From Candidatus Woodwardiibium gallinarum (GTDB taxonomy: Bacteria; Bacillota; Clostridia; Oscillospirales; CAG-382), in the NCBI GenBank assembly GCA_904419545.1, contig CAJFRY010000022.1, forward strand, positions 1-33,370: a DNA stretch of 33,370 nt, in the 5' to 3' direction. Under the pieces are notes generated by a model that saw nothing but the letters and a program-made list of their open reading frames with translations, had not been told where the DNA came from and ran no database searches. This document shows positions 15,678 to 25,684 of the stretch, in pieces. The translations under genes were made by a program, and so were the position numbers. How positions within the stretch are numbered: position 1 is the first letter of the stretch; the number at the start of each line of letters is the position of its first letter.

Positions 15678-15763
15678 TCGAAAAGCGGAATTGTTACACG
15701 AGCGAATCAAAATATTCCATTTTTTACTTATATTAGGTGATAATGCTGAAAACATATTCATCC

Positions 15764-15913
15764 GTCATTCGCAAAAGCGAATGACGCTCCGGGTAAAACC
15801 CGGAGAAATATGTCATACAATATCTATTTCATCTATTTTTTGCAAATCCAAAAGGATTTGCAAGCTGCAGCATTTGTCGCGGATGATAAAGCGGTTATTA
15901 ACACCGTTTTATC
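15764..15913. repeat. Cluster of four consecutive hairpins, mostly with oligo-A loops
   Basis: Hairpin 1: GTCATTCGC-AAAA-GCGAATGAC (15764-15785). Hairpin 2: CTCCGGGT-AAA-ACCCGGAG (15787-15805). Hairpin 3: TTGCAAATCC-AAAA-GGATTTGCAA (15840-15863). Hairpin 4: arms 15885-15895 and 15903-15913, 11 bp with one G-U pair and a 7-nt loop. Stems differ in sequence but the plan is the same, so they are not simple repeats of one unit. Confidence 0.75.
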
Positions 15914-15994
15914 AAGAAATCATAAACAGAAAATTTGCCTATTCAATGCCTTTATCCTTTACAGTGGAGCCACGTTGATAATCTATAGACAAAC

Positions 15995-16022
15995 AAGGCA
16001 CGGAGCGTTTGCTCCGTGCCTT
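15995..16022 (-). terminator. Terminator after ftsH
   Basis: Perfect 12-bp stem, AAGGCACGGAGC and its complement, with a GTTT loop, 12 nt past the ftsH stop. The sequence after the stem is T-rich in both directions (TTGTTTGTC leftward, TTTGT rightward). Confidence 0.8.
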
Positions 16023-16033
16023 TGTACTATTGA

Positions 16034-18073
16034 TTAATGCTGTTCGGAACCATTGCCGGGCTTGTTTTCGTCGGACTTTTCATCCGTTTCGATAAACTGA
16101 GGCTCAGCGGCCTTTGCAGCCTCTTCTTCAGCCGCCTTACGACGCTTTTCCTCATTTTCCCGTTTGCTTTTTTGCACTTTTTCTTCTTTGATGGCATCCA
16201 GCTTCTCAAAGGTTGCTCCTTCTTCAAACACAGCCAGGAACTGATCGCGGTCCATCACTTCCCTGCCGACCAGGTACTCGGCAATGAATTTCATTTGCTC
16301 CAGATGCTCCGTTAGAATCCGCTCCGCCGTTTCGAACGCACCGGTGATAATCGAGTGGATCTCGTCATCAATCTCCGAAGCAATCTTTTCGGAATAATTG
16401 CGACCGGTGGAAAAATCTCTGCCGAGGAACACCTCGTCATGATTGGTGCCGAACACAATCGGCCCAAGCCTGTCGCTCATACCGTACTGCGTGACCATTT
16501 TGCGTGCAATTTCTGTCGCACGCTGGATATCGTTCGAAGCACCGGCAGAAACATCCTTAAGCATCAGCTTTTCCGCAACGCGGCCGCCGAGCAGTGAAGC
16601 GATACTTTCCAGCATCTCATTTTTATAGATGCTGTTTTTGTCCTCTGACGGGAGAGAAAGTGTATAACCAAGCGCTCTGCCGCTGGGAATAATGGAAATC
16701 TGATGCACGGGATCCTGTGTGGGCAGGAAATGTTCGACAATTGCGTGTCCGGCTTCGTGATAAGCCGTAGCGCGCTTTTCCTCTTCCTTGATGACGCGGG
16801 ACTTCTTCTGCGGACCGACGATGACTTTGATATTTGCCTCCTCGATCTCCTCCATCCCGATGAGCTTCTTCCCCTTGCGTGCAGCAAGCAGCGCGGCTTC
16901 GTTAAGGAGGTTGGCCAGATCTGCGCCTGTAAAGCCTGCGGTGGATTTGGCGACCGTTTCGAGATCGACGGTTTCTTCCAGCGGCTTATTGCGGGCATGC
17001 ACCTTCAGGATTTCTACACGGCCTTTGATATCGGGATAATTGACGGTAATCTGCCGGTCGAAACGGCCGGGACGCAGCAACGCGGGATCCAGAATATCCG
17101 GGCGGTTGGTGGCGGCAATAACGATGACGCCGTCATTTACTCCAAAGCCGTCCATTTCTACAAGAAGCTGGTTCAGCGTCTGCTCACGCTCATCGTGACC
17201 GCCGCCCCAGCCGGCGCCGCGGTGACGGCCGACCGCGTCAATCTCGTCGATGAACACGATACAGGGCGAAGTCTTTTTCGCGGTCTCAAACAAATCTCGT
17301 ACGCGTGACGCACCGACGCCGACGTACATTTCCACAAAGTCGGAGCCGGAAATGGAATAGAACGGAACGCCGGATTCGCCCGCGACTGCCTTAGCCAGCA
17401 GCGTTTTGCCGGTGCCGGGCGCGCCGACAAGCAACACACCCTTCGGGATACGCGCGCCGAGCGACGAGAATTTTTCCGGGTTCTTCAGGAACTCGACGAC
17501 TTCCTGAAGCTCCTCCTTCTCCTCGTCCGCACCGGCGACGTCCGTAAAGTAAACCTTTTTCTTTTCATCGGAGCCGAGCTTCGTCCGCGCTTTGCTGAAC
17601 GAATTCATACGTCCGCCGAGTCCGCCGAAGCCGCCTCCGGAACCGTCGCGAGTAGACGAACCTTTCGACGACGCGCGGGAAATGAACAGCCACCAGATGA
17701 CAACCATAATCACAATGACCAGGATATACGGCAGGAAAGATACCCAAACCGGAAGCTGTGTAGGCGCTTCAAAGTCATAATCGGTGAGAATGCCTGCCTG
17801 CTTCTGCTCGACAATGAGGTCATTGAGATCCTCATAGAACAGATTAAGGCTGAGAAGCTGATATTCGACCTTTCGGTTGTTTTTCAGAGTAAGGGTCAGC
17901 GTGTTGTTTGAATCGACCGTAAACGAGGAAACCTGCTCGTCATAAAAAAACTGTGTGATGTCGCTGTATTTATACTCTACACCCGTTCCGCTGCCGAGAA
18001 AATAACTGGCAGAGAAAATGATCAGCAGCAGGACGATCAGGTAAATAAACCCCATTTTTCCGTTATTTTTCAA
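16034..18073 (-). CDS. ftsH: ATP-dependent zinc metalloprotease FtsH
   Basis: A 679-residue membrane protease of normal length. Membrane segments at about 9-27 and 110-132 flank the short outer domain. The AAA+ module has Walker A GAPGTGKT (217-224), Walker B VFIDE (273-277) and the second region of homology [20 protein letters not shown]. The zinc site is HEAGH (439-443). The C-terminal tail is long, highly charged and rich in Lys, Glu and Ala. FtsH hexamers degrade misfolded membrane proteins and selected regulators; in Bacillus it is also needed for sporulation. The start is TTG at 18073 with AGGATGG upstream at a long spacing; ATG at 18055 is an alternative. It is the last gene of the long leftward block, 15 nt after tilS. 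Confidence 0.97.
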   Translation of the reverse strand: MKNNGKMGFIYLIVLLLIIFSASYFLGSGTGVEYKYSDITQFFYDEQVSSFTVDSNNTLTLTLKNNRKVEYQLLSLNLFYEDLNDLIVEQKQAGILTDYDFEAPTQLPVWVSFLPYILVIVIMVVIWWLFISRASSKGSSTRDGSGGGFGGLGGRMNSFSKARTKLGSDEKKKVYFTDVAGADEEKEELQEVVEFLKNPEKFSSLGARIPKGVLLVGAPGTGKTLLAKAVAGESGVPFYSISGSDFVEMYVGVGASRVRDLFETAKKTSPCIVFIDEIDAVGRHRGAGWGGGHDEREQTLNQLLVEMDGFGVNDGVIVIAATNRPDILDPALLRPGRFDRQITVNYPDIKGRVEILKVHARNKPLEETVDLETVAKSTAGFTGADLANLLNEAALLAARKGKKLIGMEEIEEANIKVIVGPQKKSRVIKEEEKRATAYHEAGHAIVEHFLPTQDPVHQISIIPSGRALGYTLSLPSEDKNSIYKNEMLESIASLLGGRVAEKLMLKDVSAGASNDIQRATEIARKMVTQYGMSDRLGPIVFGTNHDEVFLGRDFSTGRNYSEKIASEIDDEIHSIITGAFETAERILTEHLEQMKFIAEYLVGREVMDRDQFLAVFEEGATFEKLDAIKEEKVQKSKRENEEKRRKAAEEEAAKAAEPQFIETDEKSDENKPGNGSEQH

Positions 18074-18088
18074 GTCTCGGTACCATCC

Positions 18089-19417
18089 TTAATCTCTAAA
18101 TTCAAACACAATCCAAGCCGCTCGACCGCCGTTTTTCGGACGCACACGATCCGCCGCGCCGATTCCCGGTACGGCCACCACACCGTCCGCATCACAGACA
18201 ACGGGAAACTCCGGCCGGAGCAAAGCGGGAATTTTACGGTTGATATATTCCTTCTTCAGGCTTTTTGTCATCCCGCCGATCCGAATGGTGTCCCCTGCGG
18301 TACGACCTCTCGCCACCAAAACATTCTCATGTATCATATCAAATGCAAGCGAATAGCATGTGGAATAATTGTAAATATTTTCGTTATCAGTCCGCGCCGG
18401 CGGCGTTTTGAACAGACCAATGCGGAAATGCTTGCCATAACGGACAAAGCGTCCGATTTGCAGCCGAACCTGCTCTGCAACAGCCGTCTGCTTGCCGGCC
18501 GGCACCAGTGTGACCCTTCCCCCGCACGTATATGCTTCAATACCGCCGGGAAGCGAAAAGCGGCGGCTCCCCGGCTTGGCCGCGGCTTCTGCTATGGCGT
18601 TTAAGTGTACGGAAGCGAGCGTTTTTCCGCCGGTAAGGCGATGGTATGCCTGCGCGGTCCGTCGGCGCATCAACGACGGTGCATCGGAACACAAATCCTG
18701 TCCGGCCAGCTCGTCCAGCAGCCGGTTATCCTCCTTAACGTTATTGCTCAGGGCGTAAAGCGAGCACAGGAGCGCGGGATTCTGCTTTTCCATCAGCGGC
18801 AGCAGCGAACGGCGGATAAAGTTGCGCGTATAACGCTCGTCCGCGTTGGTGCTGTCAGTCACGAACTGTTGGCCGAGCGCGGCGAGATAGGCTTCGACCT
18901 CCGCGCGCGTCCGTTCCAGCAGAGGGCGGACGTAAAAGCCGCGCACCGGCGGAATGCCGCAAAGCGACGACGGCGATCGGCTGCGCAGAAACGCGTGGAT
19001 CACCGTCTCGGCGTTGTCGTTGAGCGTATGGGCGGTCGCAAACACGCCGCCGTATTCGGCATGCAGCGCCTCAAAAACCGCATACCGCGCTTTGCGGGCC
19101 GCCAGCTCCAGCGAATCACCGCTTTCACGTGCAAGCGCCGGTACGTCCACACGTCTGACGCTCAGCGGAACATTCAATCCGGCGCAGAGCGCTTCGCAGA
19201 AGGCCTCGTCACGTTCCGCCTCCTCTCCGCGGATGCCGTGATGGACGTGGACGGCCGCGACGGTAAGCGAATAGCGTTCACGCAGCTCCAAGAGCACACG
19301 CAGAAGCGCGACTGAATCCGCCCCGCCCGACAGGCAGACCGTCACACAGCCGGGAGAAAGCATCGAAAAGCGATCGACCGTCGCGCCGACACGCAGACGG
19401 AAAGCGTTACCCGACAT
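18089..19417 (-). CDS. tilS: tRNA(Ile)-lysidine synthase TilS
   Basis: A 442-residue enzyme. The N-type ATP pyrophosphatase P-loop SGGADS is at 30-35, followed by HVHHGIRGEEAERDEAFCEAL and TAHTLNDNAETV, all TilS marks; the C-terminal substrate domain ends near GIGAADRVRPKNGG. It converts C34 of the CAU-anticodon isoleucine tRNA to lysidine so that it reads AUA, and is normally essential. ATG 19417 lies inside the 3' end of dnaB (11-nt overlap); longer in-frame starts reach deeper into dnaB and lack homology. Next to ftsH as in Bacillus, but without hpt between them. Confidence 0.93.
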   Translation of the reverse strand: MSGNAFRLRVGATVDRFSMLSPGCVTVCLSGGADSVALLRVLLELRERYSLTVAAVHVHHGIRGEEAERDEAFCEALCAGLNVPLSVRRVDVPALARESGDSLELAARKARYAVFEALHAEYGGVFATAHTLNDNAETVIHAFLRSRSPSSLCGIPPVRGFYVRPLLERTRAEVEAYLAALGQQFVTDSTNADERYTRNFIRRSLLPLMEKQNPALLCSLYALSNNVKEDNRLLDELAGQDLCSDAPSLMRRRTAQAYHRLTGGKTLASVHLNAIAEAAAKPGSRRFSLPGGIEAYTCGGRVTLVPAGKQTAVAEQVRLQIGRFVRYGKHFRIGLFKTPPARTDNENIYNYSTCYSLAFDMIHENVLVARGRTAGDTIRIGGMTKSLKKEYINRKIPALLRPEFPVVCDADGVVAVPGIGAADRVRPKNGGRAAWIVFEFRD

Positions 19418-20753
19418 GGTCGTATTTGTCTTCCGGCGTGTAAAAACGGAAATTTTTTCCCTGCCAGATGAGGTTGACCGTCCCCGTCGGGCCATGGCGG
19501 TTTTTGGCCACCAGGCACTCGGCAACAATAGCCTCGCCGGAGGCGGCGTCCTCCTCCTTGGAATAATAATCGTTGCGATAAAGGAAAATGACGATGTCCG
19601 CATCCTGCTCAATAGCGCCCGAATCACGAAGATCGGACAGCATCGGCCGCTTATCGCTCCGCGCTTCGTTGCTTCGAGAAAGCTGTGAGCAGAGAATGAT
19701 CGGGCATTCGAATTCTTTGGCCAGCAGCTTGAGCGCGCGGGTCATTTCCGCGACCTCCTGCACACGGTTATCCGTGTGATGCTCGGACTGCATAAGCTGT
19801 AAATAGTCGATGATGACCAGTTTGACGTCCTTGAGGCGGCGCAGCTTGGCTTTCATCAGATTAACGGTCACGCCTGGTGTGTCGTCGATATAAATCTGCG
19901 TCTCGGACAGCAGCGAAGCCGCAGCGGCGATGCGCTTCCACTCCTCCGTAGACAGCTTTCCCGTACGCAGTGCGTTGTTGTCGATGAGCGCTTCTGAGGA
20001 AAGCATACGGTTGACAAGCTGTTCGGACGACATTTCCAGCGAAAAAACAGCCACCTTTTCCTTCGTCGCCTTGGCGAAGTTGGCGGCGATGTTCATCACG
20101 AACGATGTCTTCCCCATACCCGGACGCGCGCCCACAAGCACGAGGTCGCCCTTCCCCAGCCCGACCAGCACTCGGTCAAGCCCTTCAAACTGCGTTTTTA
20201 CGCCGCTGAGCAGGTCGGGGTTGTCCGAAAGCTGCTCGAGCAGCGAGAGGTTGTCGCGCAGCACGTCGCGGATGCGGTCGAAGGAGAGGTCGAACTTGTT
20301 TTCGGCAATGGAGAAGATGCGCCGCTCAGCCTCGGCAATGATCGCGTCGGCGCCGCCGACCTCGGAATACGCCTCCTCCGACAACTCGCGAAGCGTCTCG
20401 ATAAGCGCGCGGAGCATCGCCTTATCGCGGATGATGCCGGCACATTCGGCGGCGTTGAGGTTGTCGGTCGCCGTGTCGCAGAGCAGTTTGATGTATTTGT
20501 ACGCGTTACCGTCGTTGAACAGCCCGAGCCGCGTCAGCGCATCGACAAGGTTGACAATCTCAATCGAACGGTTGGTGTTGTACATCTCCAGCATCGCGGT
20601 ATAAATCTGCTGATGCTGTTCTTCATAGAAATATTCAGGCTTGAGGAAAACAATCTCGTTGAACTTTTCCGGGTCCAGCAGCACAGCGCCGAGCAGAGCC
20701 TGCTCGGCCTCCTGCGAATGCGGGAGCTGACGGATTGAATCGAATTCGGCCAT
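19407..20753 (-). CDS. dnaB: Replicative DNA helicase DnaB
   Basis: A 448-residue RecA-fold hexameric helicase (called dnaC in Bacillus). The N-terminal domain has LPHSQEAEQALLGAVLLDPE and QQIYTAML. The ATPase has Walker A GARPGMGKTS (208-217), FSLEMSSEQLVNRM, Walker B VIIDYLQLM, and SQLSRSNEARSDKRPMLSDLRDSGAIEQDAD near the end. It unwinds DNA at the fork and binds primase. ATG 20753 follows GGAG at 8 nt. rplI is 23 nt upstream and tilS overlaps downstream, so the three are co-transcribed. Confidence 0.97.
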   Translation of the reverse strand: MAEFDSIRQLPHSQEAEQALLGAVLLDPEKFNEIVFLKPEYFYEEQHQQIYTAMLEMYNTNRSIEIVNLVDALTRLGLFNDGNAYKYIKLLCDTATDNLNAAECAGIIRDKAMLRALIETLRELSEEAYSEVGGADAIIAEAERRIFSIAENKFDLSFDRIRDVLRDNLSLLEQLSDNPDLLSGVKTQFEGLDRVLVGLGKGDLVLVGARPGMGKTSFVMNIAANFAKATKEKVAVFSLEMSSEQLVNRMLSSEALIDNNALRTGKLSTEEWKRIAAAASLLSETQIYIDDTPGVTVNLMKAKLRRLKDVKLVIIDYLQLMQSEHHTDNRVQEVAEMTRALKLLAKEFECPIILCSQLSRSNEARSDKRPMLSDLRDSGAIEQDADIVIFLYRNDYYSKEEDAASGEAIVAECLVAKNRHGPTGTVNLIWQGKNFRFYTPEDKYDHVG

Positions 20754-20776
20754 AGAAAGGGCTCCAGTTTCAGAAT

Positions 20777-21220
20777 TTACGGCTTGACGACGACAGTGAT
20801 TTTAGCGGCGATTTCCGGATAAAGCTTCAATTCTACCGTGACTGCGCCGTAGGTTTTGATTGCATCCGGCAGAACGATCTTGCGCTTATCGACCTTCAGA
20901 CCGAATCTCTGCTCCACCAGTTCGGCGATGTCCTTTGCAGTCACGGCGCCGTAAAGGCGTCCGTCCTCGGCGCCGGGCGCGGTCAACTCGATTGTGCTGC
21001 CGTCGATGCGCTGCTTCAGCTCAGCCGCCGCAGCCTTTTCCTCACGCTTTTTATTCTCTTCCGACGCTTTCTTGTTCTTCACATCATTGAGTGCCTGCAC
21101 GTCGGCATTTTTCGCCAGTTTTTTCGGCAGAAGAAAATTCCGCACGTAGCCGTCCGAAGCGTTCACAACGTCTCCCTTTTTTCCGAGGCCCTTCACGTCC
21201 TCCAGCAATACGACTTTCAT
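20777..21220 (-). CDS. rplI: 50S ribosomal protein bL9
   Basis: A 147-residue protein of normal length. The N-terminal rRNA-binding domain [19 protein letters not shown] and [13 protein letters not shown] is the L9 signature, followed by the long connecting helix rich in Lys, Glu and Ala, and a C-terminal domain with [17 protein letters not shown]. It helps reading-frame maintenance. AAGGAAGG lies about 9 nt before the ATG. gdpP-rplI-dnaB is a common Firmicute order. Confidence 0.97.
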   Translation of the reverse strand: MKVVLLEDVKGLGKKGDVVNASDGYVRNFLLPKKLAKNADVQALNDVKNKKASEENKKREEKAAAAELKQRIDGSTIELTAPGAEDGRLYGAVTAKDIAELVEQRFGLKVDKRKIVLPDAIKTYGAVTVELKLYPEIAAKITVVVKP

Positions 21221-21255
21221 AAATACAAACCTTCCTTTCGGTTCTTTTCCGGTTT

Positions 21256-23250
21256 TTACAGCTTATTGCCCGAATCGAGATATTCGACGATCGACTCGCG
21301 CAGCATAATCAGCGCCTGCTTCATCGAAACGCCAGTCAGACGCGCGCCGGCCATATCAAAATGGCCGCCGCCTTTCAGCTTTTCCAGAATCAGCGAGACG
21401 TTGATCGACCCGTCCGAGCGGGCGGAAATATGGATCGCGTCGCCCACCAGCGCAAGCACGAACGAAGCCTTGATGTTCTCGATATTCAGCATACGGTCGG
21501 CCGCCTGCGCAGCGATGACGCGGTTTTCAACTTCATTATCCGCATCATACTGCGAGATGGCGATGATCCCGCGAAAAAGAATCACATTGGATTCCAAAAT
21601 CGCCAGCTTCATAAATTCGCTGACGCCGTACTTGAACAGCGACTGCGCGTTCCCGGGATTTCCTCCCTCGCTGCGCAGATAGACAGCCGCGCCAAAAGTA
21701 CGGATGCCGGTGTTGCGCGAAAAGCGCTGCGTATCCAGCAGAATGCCTGCAAAGAGCAATTCCGCTTCTTCCTTGCAGACGGTGGAGGGCGGCAGCGCGT
21801 ACTCCAGAATTTCACTGATGAGCTCGGACGCGGAGGAAGCCGTCGGCTCAATGTAGGAAATCAGCAGCGGACGGTCGAATTCGCGCGCCTGCCGGTGGTG
21901 GTCGATGATGACCACGCGCGGCGCGTTGGCGAAAATCTCCGGCGATTCGAACAGGTCCGGGTTGGATACATCCGTAATGACGACCAGTGTTTTAGGCTGC
22001 AGCATTTCCTGTCCGCAGACGCCGTCGGTAAACACACTCTCATACTCCGGAATGTGCTTCAGCATCTGTTTGGCGGTGACAACGGCGGCATCATTCTCGT
22101 TGACGACGATATTCACCTGGATCTTATGGTACATTGCCAGCCGCGCCACACCGACGCAGGCCCCAATCGAGTCGTAATCCGCGTTTTTGTGCCCGAACAC
22201 AAGCACGTTGCTGCTTGCACGCAGCTCATTGACCAGCTCACTGGCAATAACGCGCGAACGGATTTTCGTGCGCTTCTGGACGCTTTTGGTACGGCCGCCG
22301 TACACGTCGCTGCCCGTCTCGGTCTTGACCACTGCCTGCGCGCCGCCGCGCTGCAGGGCAAGCTGAAGCGAAATCTTTGCCGCGTTCTCCTTTTCCGCGA
22401 GCGCACCGTCGGTCTGGGCAAGACCGATCGAAACGGTCAGCGGCACGCCGAAATCGGCGCTGCCGGCAGCATTGATGCGGTCGAGAATCTCAAACTTGCC
22501 CGCGACGATTTCATTCATATACCTTTCCTCAAACAGCAGGATATATTTGTCGCGCTCATATTCCTTGAGGATGCCGTTGAGCGAAGCCGCCCATTCGCTG
22601 AGGATAGCGCCGATCTTCGCGCTGGATTCGCGGTAGCTGTCCTGTATGCCCTGCGTAATCTCGGACATATTATCGACCACGATATACGCAACGAGTACAT
22701 TTCTCTGACGGAGAAGCAGCTTCGCCTCGGTCAGTTCGGTGATATCCGTCCAGAGGGTGAGATAAAATTCTTTTTTTGAAACATCCGTTTTGAAATATGA
22801 TACGGAATAGCTTTTGTCCCCAACCCGCAGCTCGAGCGGCGAAGCGTCGTTCAGCTCAGCCTTGGCCTTGATGCGGTCGAGTGTCAAAGCCCCTTCAAGC
22901 ACCGCGTGACAGGCGGCGCCGTAGCGGACGCCGCTGTCCAGCTCGGAAAAGGCGCGGTTATACCACGCGACGGTATCCTCGTCCGAAATCAGCAGCACGG
23001 GCGAGCTGAGCTTGGATAAAAAATCGATGGTCAGCGTGGACAGGTTCTCGCCCTCGCCGTCCTGAAAGGCGCTTTTGCGGGAGATGAGGAACAGCACCAG
23101 CAAAAGCAGAAGATAGCATAGCGTGACCGCAGCGCAGTACAGCCCCGCCGTTTCATCATGCATATAGGCAATAAAGCTGGTGACAGTCAGCGCAAATGCG
23201 CCGAACAGCGCCAACAATCGCAATTGCAGAAGATTCAGCCGGTTTTTCAT
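21256..23250 (-). CDS. gdpP: Cyclic-di-AMP phosphodiesterase GdpP (YybT family)
   Basis: A 664-residue membrane enzyme of family-typical length and plan: two membrane segments (about 11-30 and 37-57), a PAS domain (about 75-180), a degenerate GGDEF domain (about 183-310; [11 protein letters not shown] is its recognisable part), then DHH and DHHA1 domains. Active-site residues are present: H354, D358 and D360 in [16 protein letters not shown] at 450-452, and [10 protein letters not shown] near the end. It hydrolyses c-di-AMP to pApA and so tunes osmotic and wall homeostasis. ATG 23250 was chosen; ATG 23262 and a TTG at 23277 directly after the upstream stop are alternatives, none with an ideal ribosome spacing. 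Confidence 0.94.
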   Translation of the reverse strand: MKNRLNLLQLRLLALFGAFALTVTSFIAYMHDETAGLYCAAVTLCYLLLLLVLFLISRKSAFQDGEGENLSTLTIDFLSKLSSPVLLISDEDTVAWYNRAFSELDSGVRYGAACHAVLEGALTLDRIKAKAELNDASPLELRVGDKSYSVSYFKTDVSKKEFYLTLWTDITELTEAKLLLRQRNVLVAYIVVDNMSEITQGIQDSYRESSAKIGAILSEWAASLNGILKEYERDKYILLFEERYMNEIVAGKFEILDRINAAGSADFGVPLTVSIGLAQTDGALAEKENAAKISLQLALQRGGAQAVVKTETGSDVYGGRTKSVQKRTKIRSRVIASELVNELRASSNVLVFGHKNADYDSIGACVGVARLAMYHKIQVNIVVNENDAAVVTAKQMLKHIPEYESVFTDGVCGQEMLQPKTLVVITDVSNPDLFESPEIFANAPRVVIIDHHRQAREFDRPLLISYIEPTASSASELISEILEYALPPSTVCKEEAELLFAGILLDTQRFSRNTGIRTFGAAVYLRSEGGNPGNAQSLFKYGVSEFMKLAILESNVILFRGIIAISQYDADNEVENRVIAAQAADRMLNIENIKASFVLALVGDAIHISARSDGSINVSLILEKLKGGGHFDMAGARLTGVSMKQALIMLRESIVEYLDSGNKL

Positions 23251-23277
23251 TCCATCATCCATCCTTTCCCCAAGCAA

Positions 23278-25506
23278 TCACAGCAAGGTTTGCTGCGTCA
23301 GCTCGGGGTCGTCGTCTTCAAACAGCGTTCCGGCGGAGGGAAGCGTCGCCTTGCGGTATTTCGCTTCCTTAACCAGCCGCGGACCGTCCTTCCCGTACAG
23401 ACGGACGGAGACAACCCGCCCGTTCTTGCGCAGGGTGAATACGGAAGCGCCCGAAGAGGTTTTGGTCGTTTTTTCGGTGACCTGTTCTTCTTTCACCAGC
23501 AGTGCCTTGGACGTGCTGGAAAGCAGAAGATACTCATTTTCCGCGCTGCTGCGGAAAATGCCCGCGACGGGCGAACCTGACCAGAAGGCATTTACCAGCT
23601 TCCGGCGGTTCGTTTTGGTTTCATAGGAGGACGCAGGAATGCGCACCGCCTTGCCGTTTTCAAAAAACAGGGTAAAACTGCCGCCGTAATCCTTCAGGCA
23701 GCAGGCGGCGACAACGCGCTCGTCCGGCTCGAAGGAAAGTTTGGCGGGGACATAATCGCCCAGCAGCGATGCCTTTGCATCCTCAAAATCATACAGGTGG
23801 GACTTATACACCTGCGCCTTGCTGGTGAAAAAGAGGACGTCCGCAGAGTTGGAGGTCTCCCACTTCTCCAGCAGCGAATCGTTTTCCTTGAATTTCTGCA
23901 CGTCGTTGCCGCGCAGAGAAGCAAGCGTGCACTTTTTGAAATAGCCCTCGTGTGACAGAAAGGCGACCACGGGGTAATCCTCCACCGTTTCCTCCGGCAC
24001 ATCGGCGGGGACATCGTCCTCATACAGAATGAAGGTTTTGCGCGGGATTGCGTACTTCTCCTTGATCGTCTTGAGCTGGCGGACGATCACGGCCTTGATT
24101 TTCCGGTCGTCGGCAATCAGCTCGCGCAGCTCGGCCGTCTCTTTTTCCAAATCGTCGATTTCGCTGATGCGGTTGACGATATATTCGCGGTTGATATTGC
24201 GCAGCTTGATATCCGCCACGTATTCAGCCTGCTTTTCGTCGATGCCGAAGCCGGCCATCAGGTTGGGCACGACCTCCTTCTCGGTCTCCGTATTGCGGAT
24301 GATGGAAATCGCCAGGTCGATGTCCAGCAGGATTTCCTTCAGGCCGTACAGCAGATGCAGCTTATCGCTTTTTTTATCGAGATCATAAATGAAGGTACGG
24401 CGCAGACATTCCACGCGGAAGGCTGCCCACTCATCGAGAATTTCACGGATGCCGAGCGTCATCGGCGTACCGCCGACAAGAATATTGAAATTGCAGGCAA
24501 AATCGTCCTCCAGCGGCGTGGTCTTGAACAGCCGCGCCATCAGCTTTTCGCTGTCGCTGCCGCGCTTGAGATCGATGGTCAACTTCAACCCGTTAAGGTC
24601 GGTTTCGTCGCGGACGTCGGCAATTTCCTTGATTCTGCCGTTTTTGACCAACAATACGATGGTGGCTTTGATTTTCTCCAGTGTCGTGGTATACGGGATC
24701 TGCGTAATTTCAATGCGGTTGGCCGCCTTGTCGTAGGCGTATTTGGCGCGCACCTTAAAGCTGCCGCGGCCGGTGGTATAGATTTCCCTGAGCTTTTCGC
24801 GGTCATAGAGCAGCAGTCCGCCGGTGGAAAAATCAGGCGCCTTGAGGATATCGAGCAACTCGTCGCAGGTGATCGACTCGTTTTCGATGAAGGCAGCCGT
24901 TGCATCGCAAATCTCTCCAAGGTTAAATGAACAAATCGTGCTCGCCATGCCGACAGCAATGCCCGTGTTGGGCGAAACCAGCACGTTGGGAAAGCTCACC
25001 GGCAGAATCGACGGCTCCTTCATCGTGCCGTCGTAGTTATCGACCATATCGACGGCGTCACGGTCGATGCCGTCGAAAATCTCGGCGCAGAACGGTGCGA
25101 GCTTGACCTCGGTATAGCGCGAGGCGGCGTAAGCCATATCCGAATACTGCTTGCCGAAGCTGCCCTTCGACTCGACGAACGGGTGCAGCAGCGCCTCCTT
25201 CCCCGTCGTGAGGCGAACAAGCGTTTCATAAATCGCGCTGTCGCCGTGGGGATTGAGCATCATGGTCTGTCCGACGACCTTAGCCGATTTCGTTTTCGCG
25301 CCGGTCATCAGCCCCATTTTATACATCGTATACAGCAGCTTGCGGTGCGCGGGCTTGAAGCCGTCGATCTCCGGGATGGCGCGCGAGACGATCACGCTCA
25401 TCGCGTAGGGCATATAGTTGGTTTCCAGTATGCTGACAATGCCCACATCGGACACCGGCGCTTCCGGCTTTTCCTCGATACGCACATTTTTTTTCGACTT
25501 AGCCAA
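23278..25506 (-). CDS. Type IIA topoisomerase A subunit, ParC/GyrA-like, divergent
   Basis: A 742-residue protein with the breakage-reunion domain: RAIPEIDGFKPAHRKLLYTM, the QRDR-like NPHGDSAIYETLVRLT (85-100), and catalytic Y131 in AASRYTEVKL. A coiled coil (ISEIDDLEKETAELRELI) and a C-terminal beta-propeller-like part follow, without a canonical GyrA box, favouring topoisomerase IV-like decatenation. It differs noticeably from ordinary GyrA or ParC, for example in the KTKSAKVVG segment. TTG 25506 is the start, 8 nt after AAGGAG. The B subunit gene lies upstream, separated by a nucleotidyltransferase gene; gdpP follows directly. Confidence 0.88.
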   Translation of the reverse strand: MAKSKKNVRIEEKPEAPVSDVGIVSILETNYMPYAMSVIVSRAIPEIDGFKPAHRKLLYTMYKMGLMTGAKTKSAKVVGQTMMLNPHGDSAIYETLVRLTTGKEALLHPFVESKGSFGKQYSDMAYAASRYTEVKLAPFCAEIFDGIDRDAVDMVDNYDGTMKEPSILPVSFPNVLVSPNTGIAVGMASTICSFNLGEICDATAAFIENESITCDELLDILKAPDFSTGGLLLYDREKLREIYTTGRGSFKVRAKYAYDKAANRIEITQIPYTTTLEKIKATIVLLVKNGRIKEIADVRDETDLNGLKLTIDLKRGSDSEKLMARLFKTTPLEDDFACNFNILVGGTPMTLGIREILDEWAAFRVECLRRTFIYDLDKKSDKLHLLYGLKEILLDIDLAISIIRNTETEKEVVPNLMAGFGIDEKQAEYVADIKLRNINREYIVNRISEIDDLEKETAELRELIADDRKIKAVIVRQLKTIKEKYAIPRKTFILYEDDVPADVPEETVEDYPVVAFLSHEGYFKKCTLASLRGNDVQKFKENDSLLEKWETSNSADVLFFTSKAQVYKSHLYDFEDAKASLLGDYVPAKLSFEPDERVVAACCLKDYGGSFTLFFENGKAVRIPASSYETKTNRRKLVNAFWSGSPVAGIFRSSAENEYLLLSSTSKALLVKEEQVTEKTTKTSSGASVFTLRKNGRVVSVRLYGKDGPRLVKEAKYRKATLPSAGTLFEDDDPELTQQTLL

Positions 25507-25684
25507 ATTTTTTGCTCCTTCGTTTCGAATTCAACAAACCGCCATAACCGGGTTCCCTGCGCCGGACAAATGGCCGTATTTTTATGAATGAAAAGGCCCG
25601 GCCGCTTCCAAATGAATTCGTGCAGGATTTCCCCGGCGGCCGTCCCTCTGCCCATATGTACGGTTATGCAGACGCGGAACCTTA

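Larger units (their letters stand above)
15678..16033. other. Structured non-coding region between the DHHW-like gene and ftsH
   Basis: About 356 nt without a supported gene. It holds four hairpins in a row (15764-15913), then an AT-rich stretch and the ftsH terminator. No clear rightward promoter was found, so a small RNA is not established. Confidence 0.6.

Noticed and set aside
15235..15978. A 247-codon rightward frame reaching into the hairpin region
   Set aside because: Its first part mirrors the Ser/Asp-rich linker of the DHHW-like gene; no ribosome site and no domain.
21361..22779. A 472-codon rightward open frame
   Set aside because: Fully antisense to gdpP, whose motifs are complete. 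It has no ribosome site or recognisable domain.
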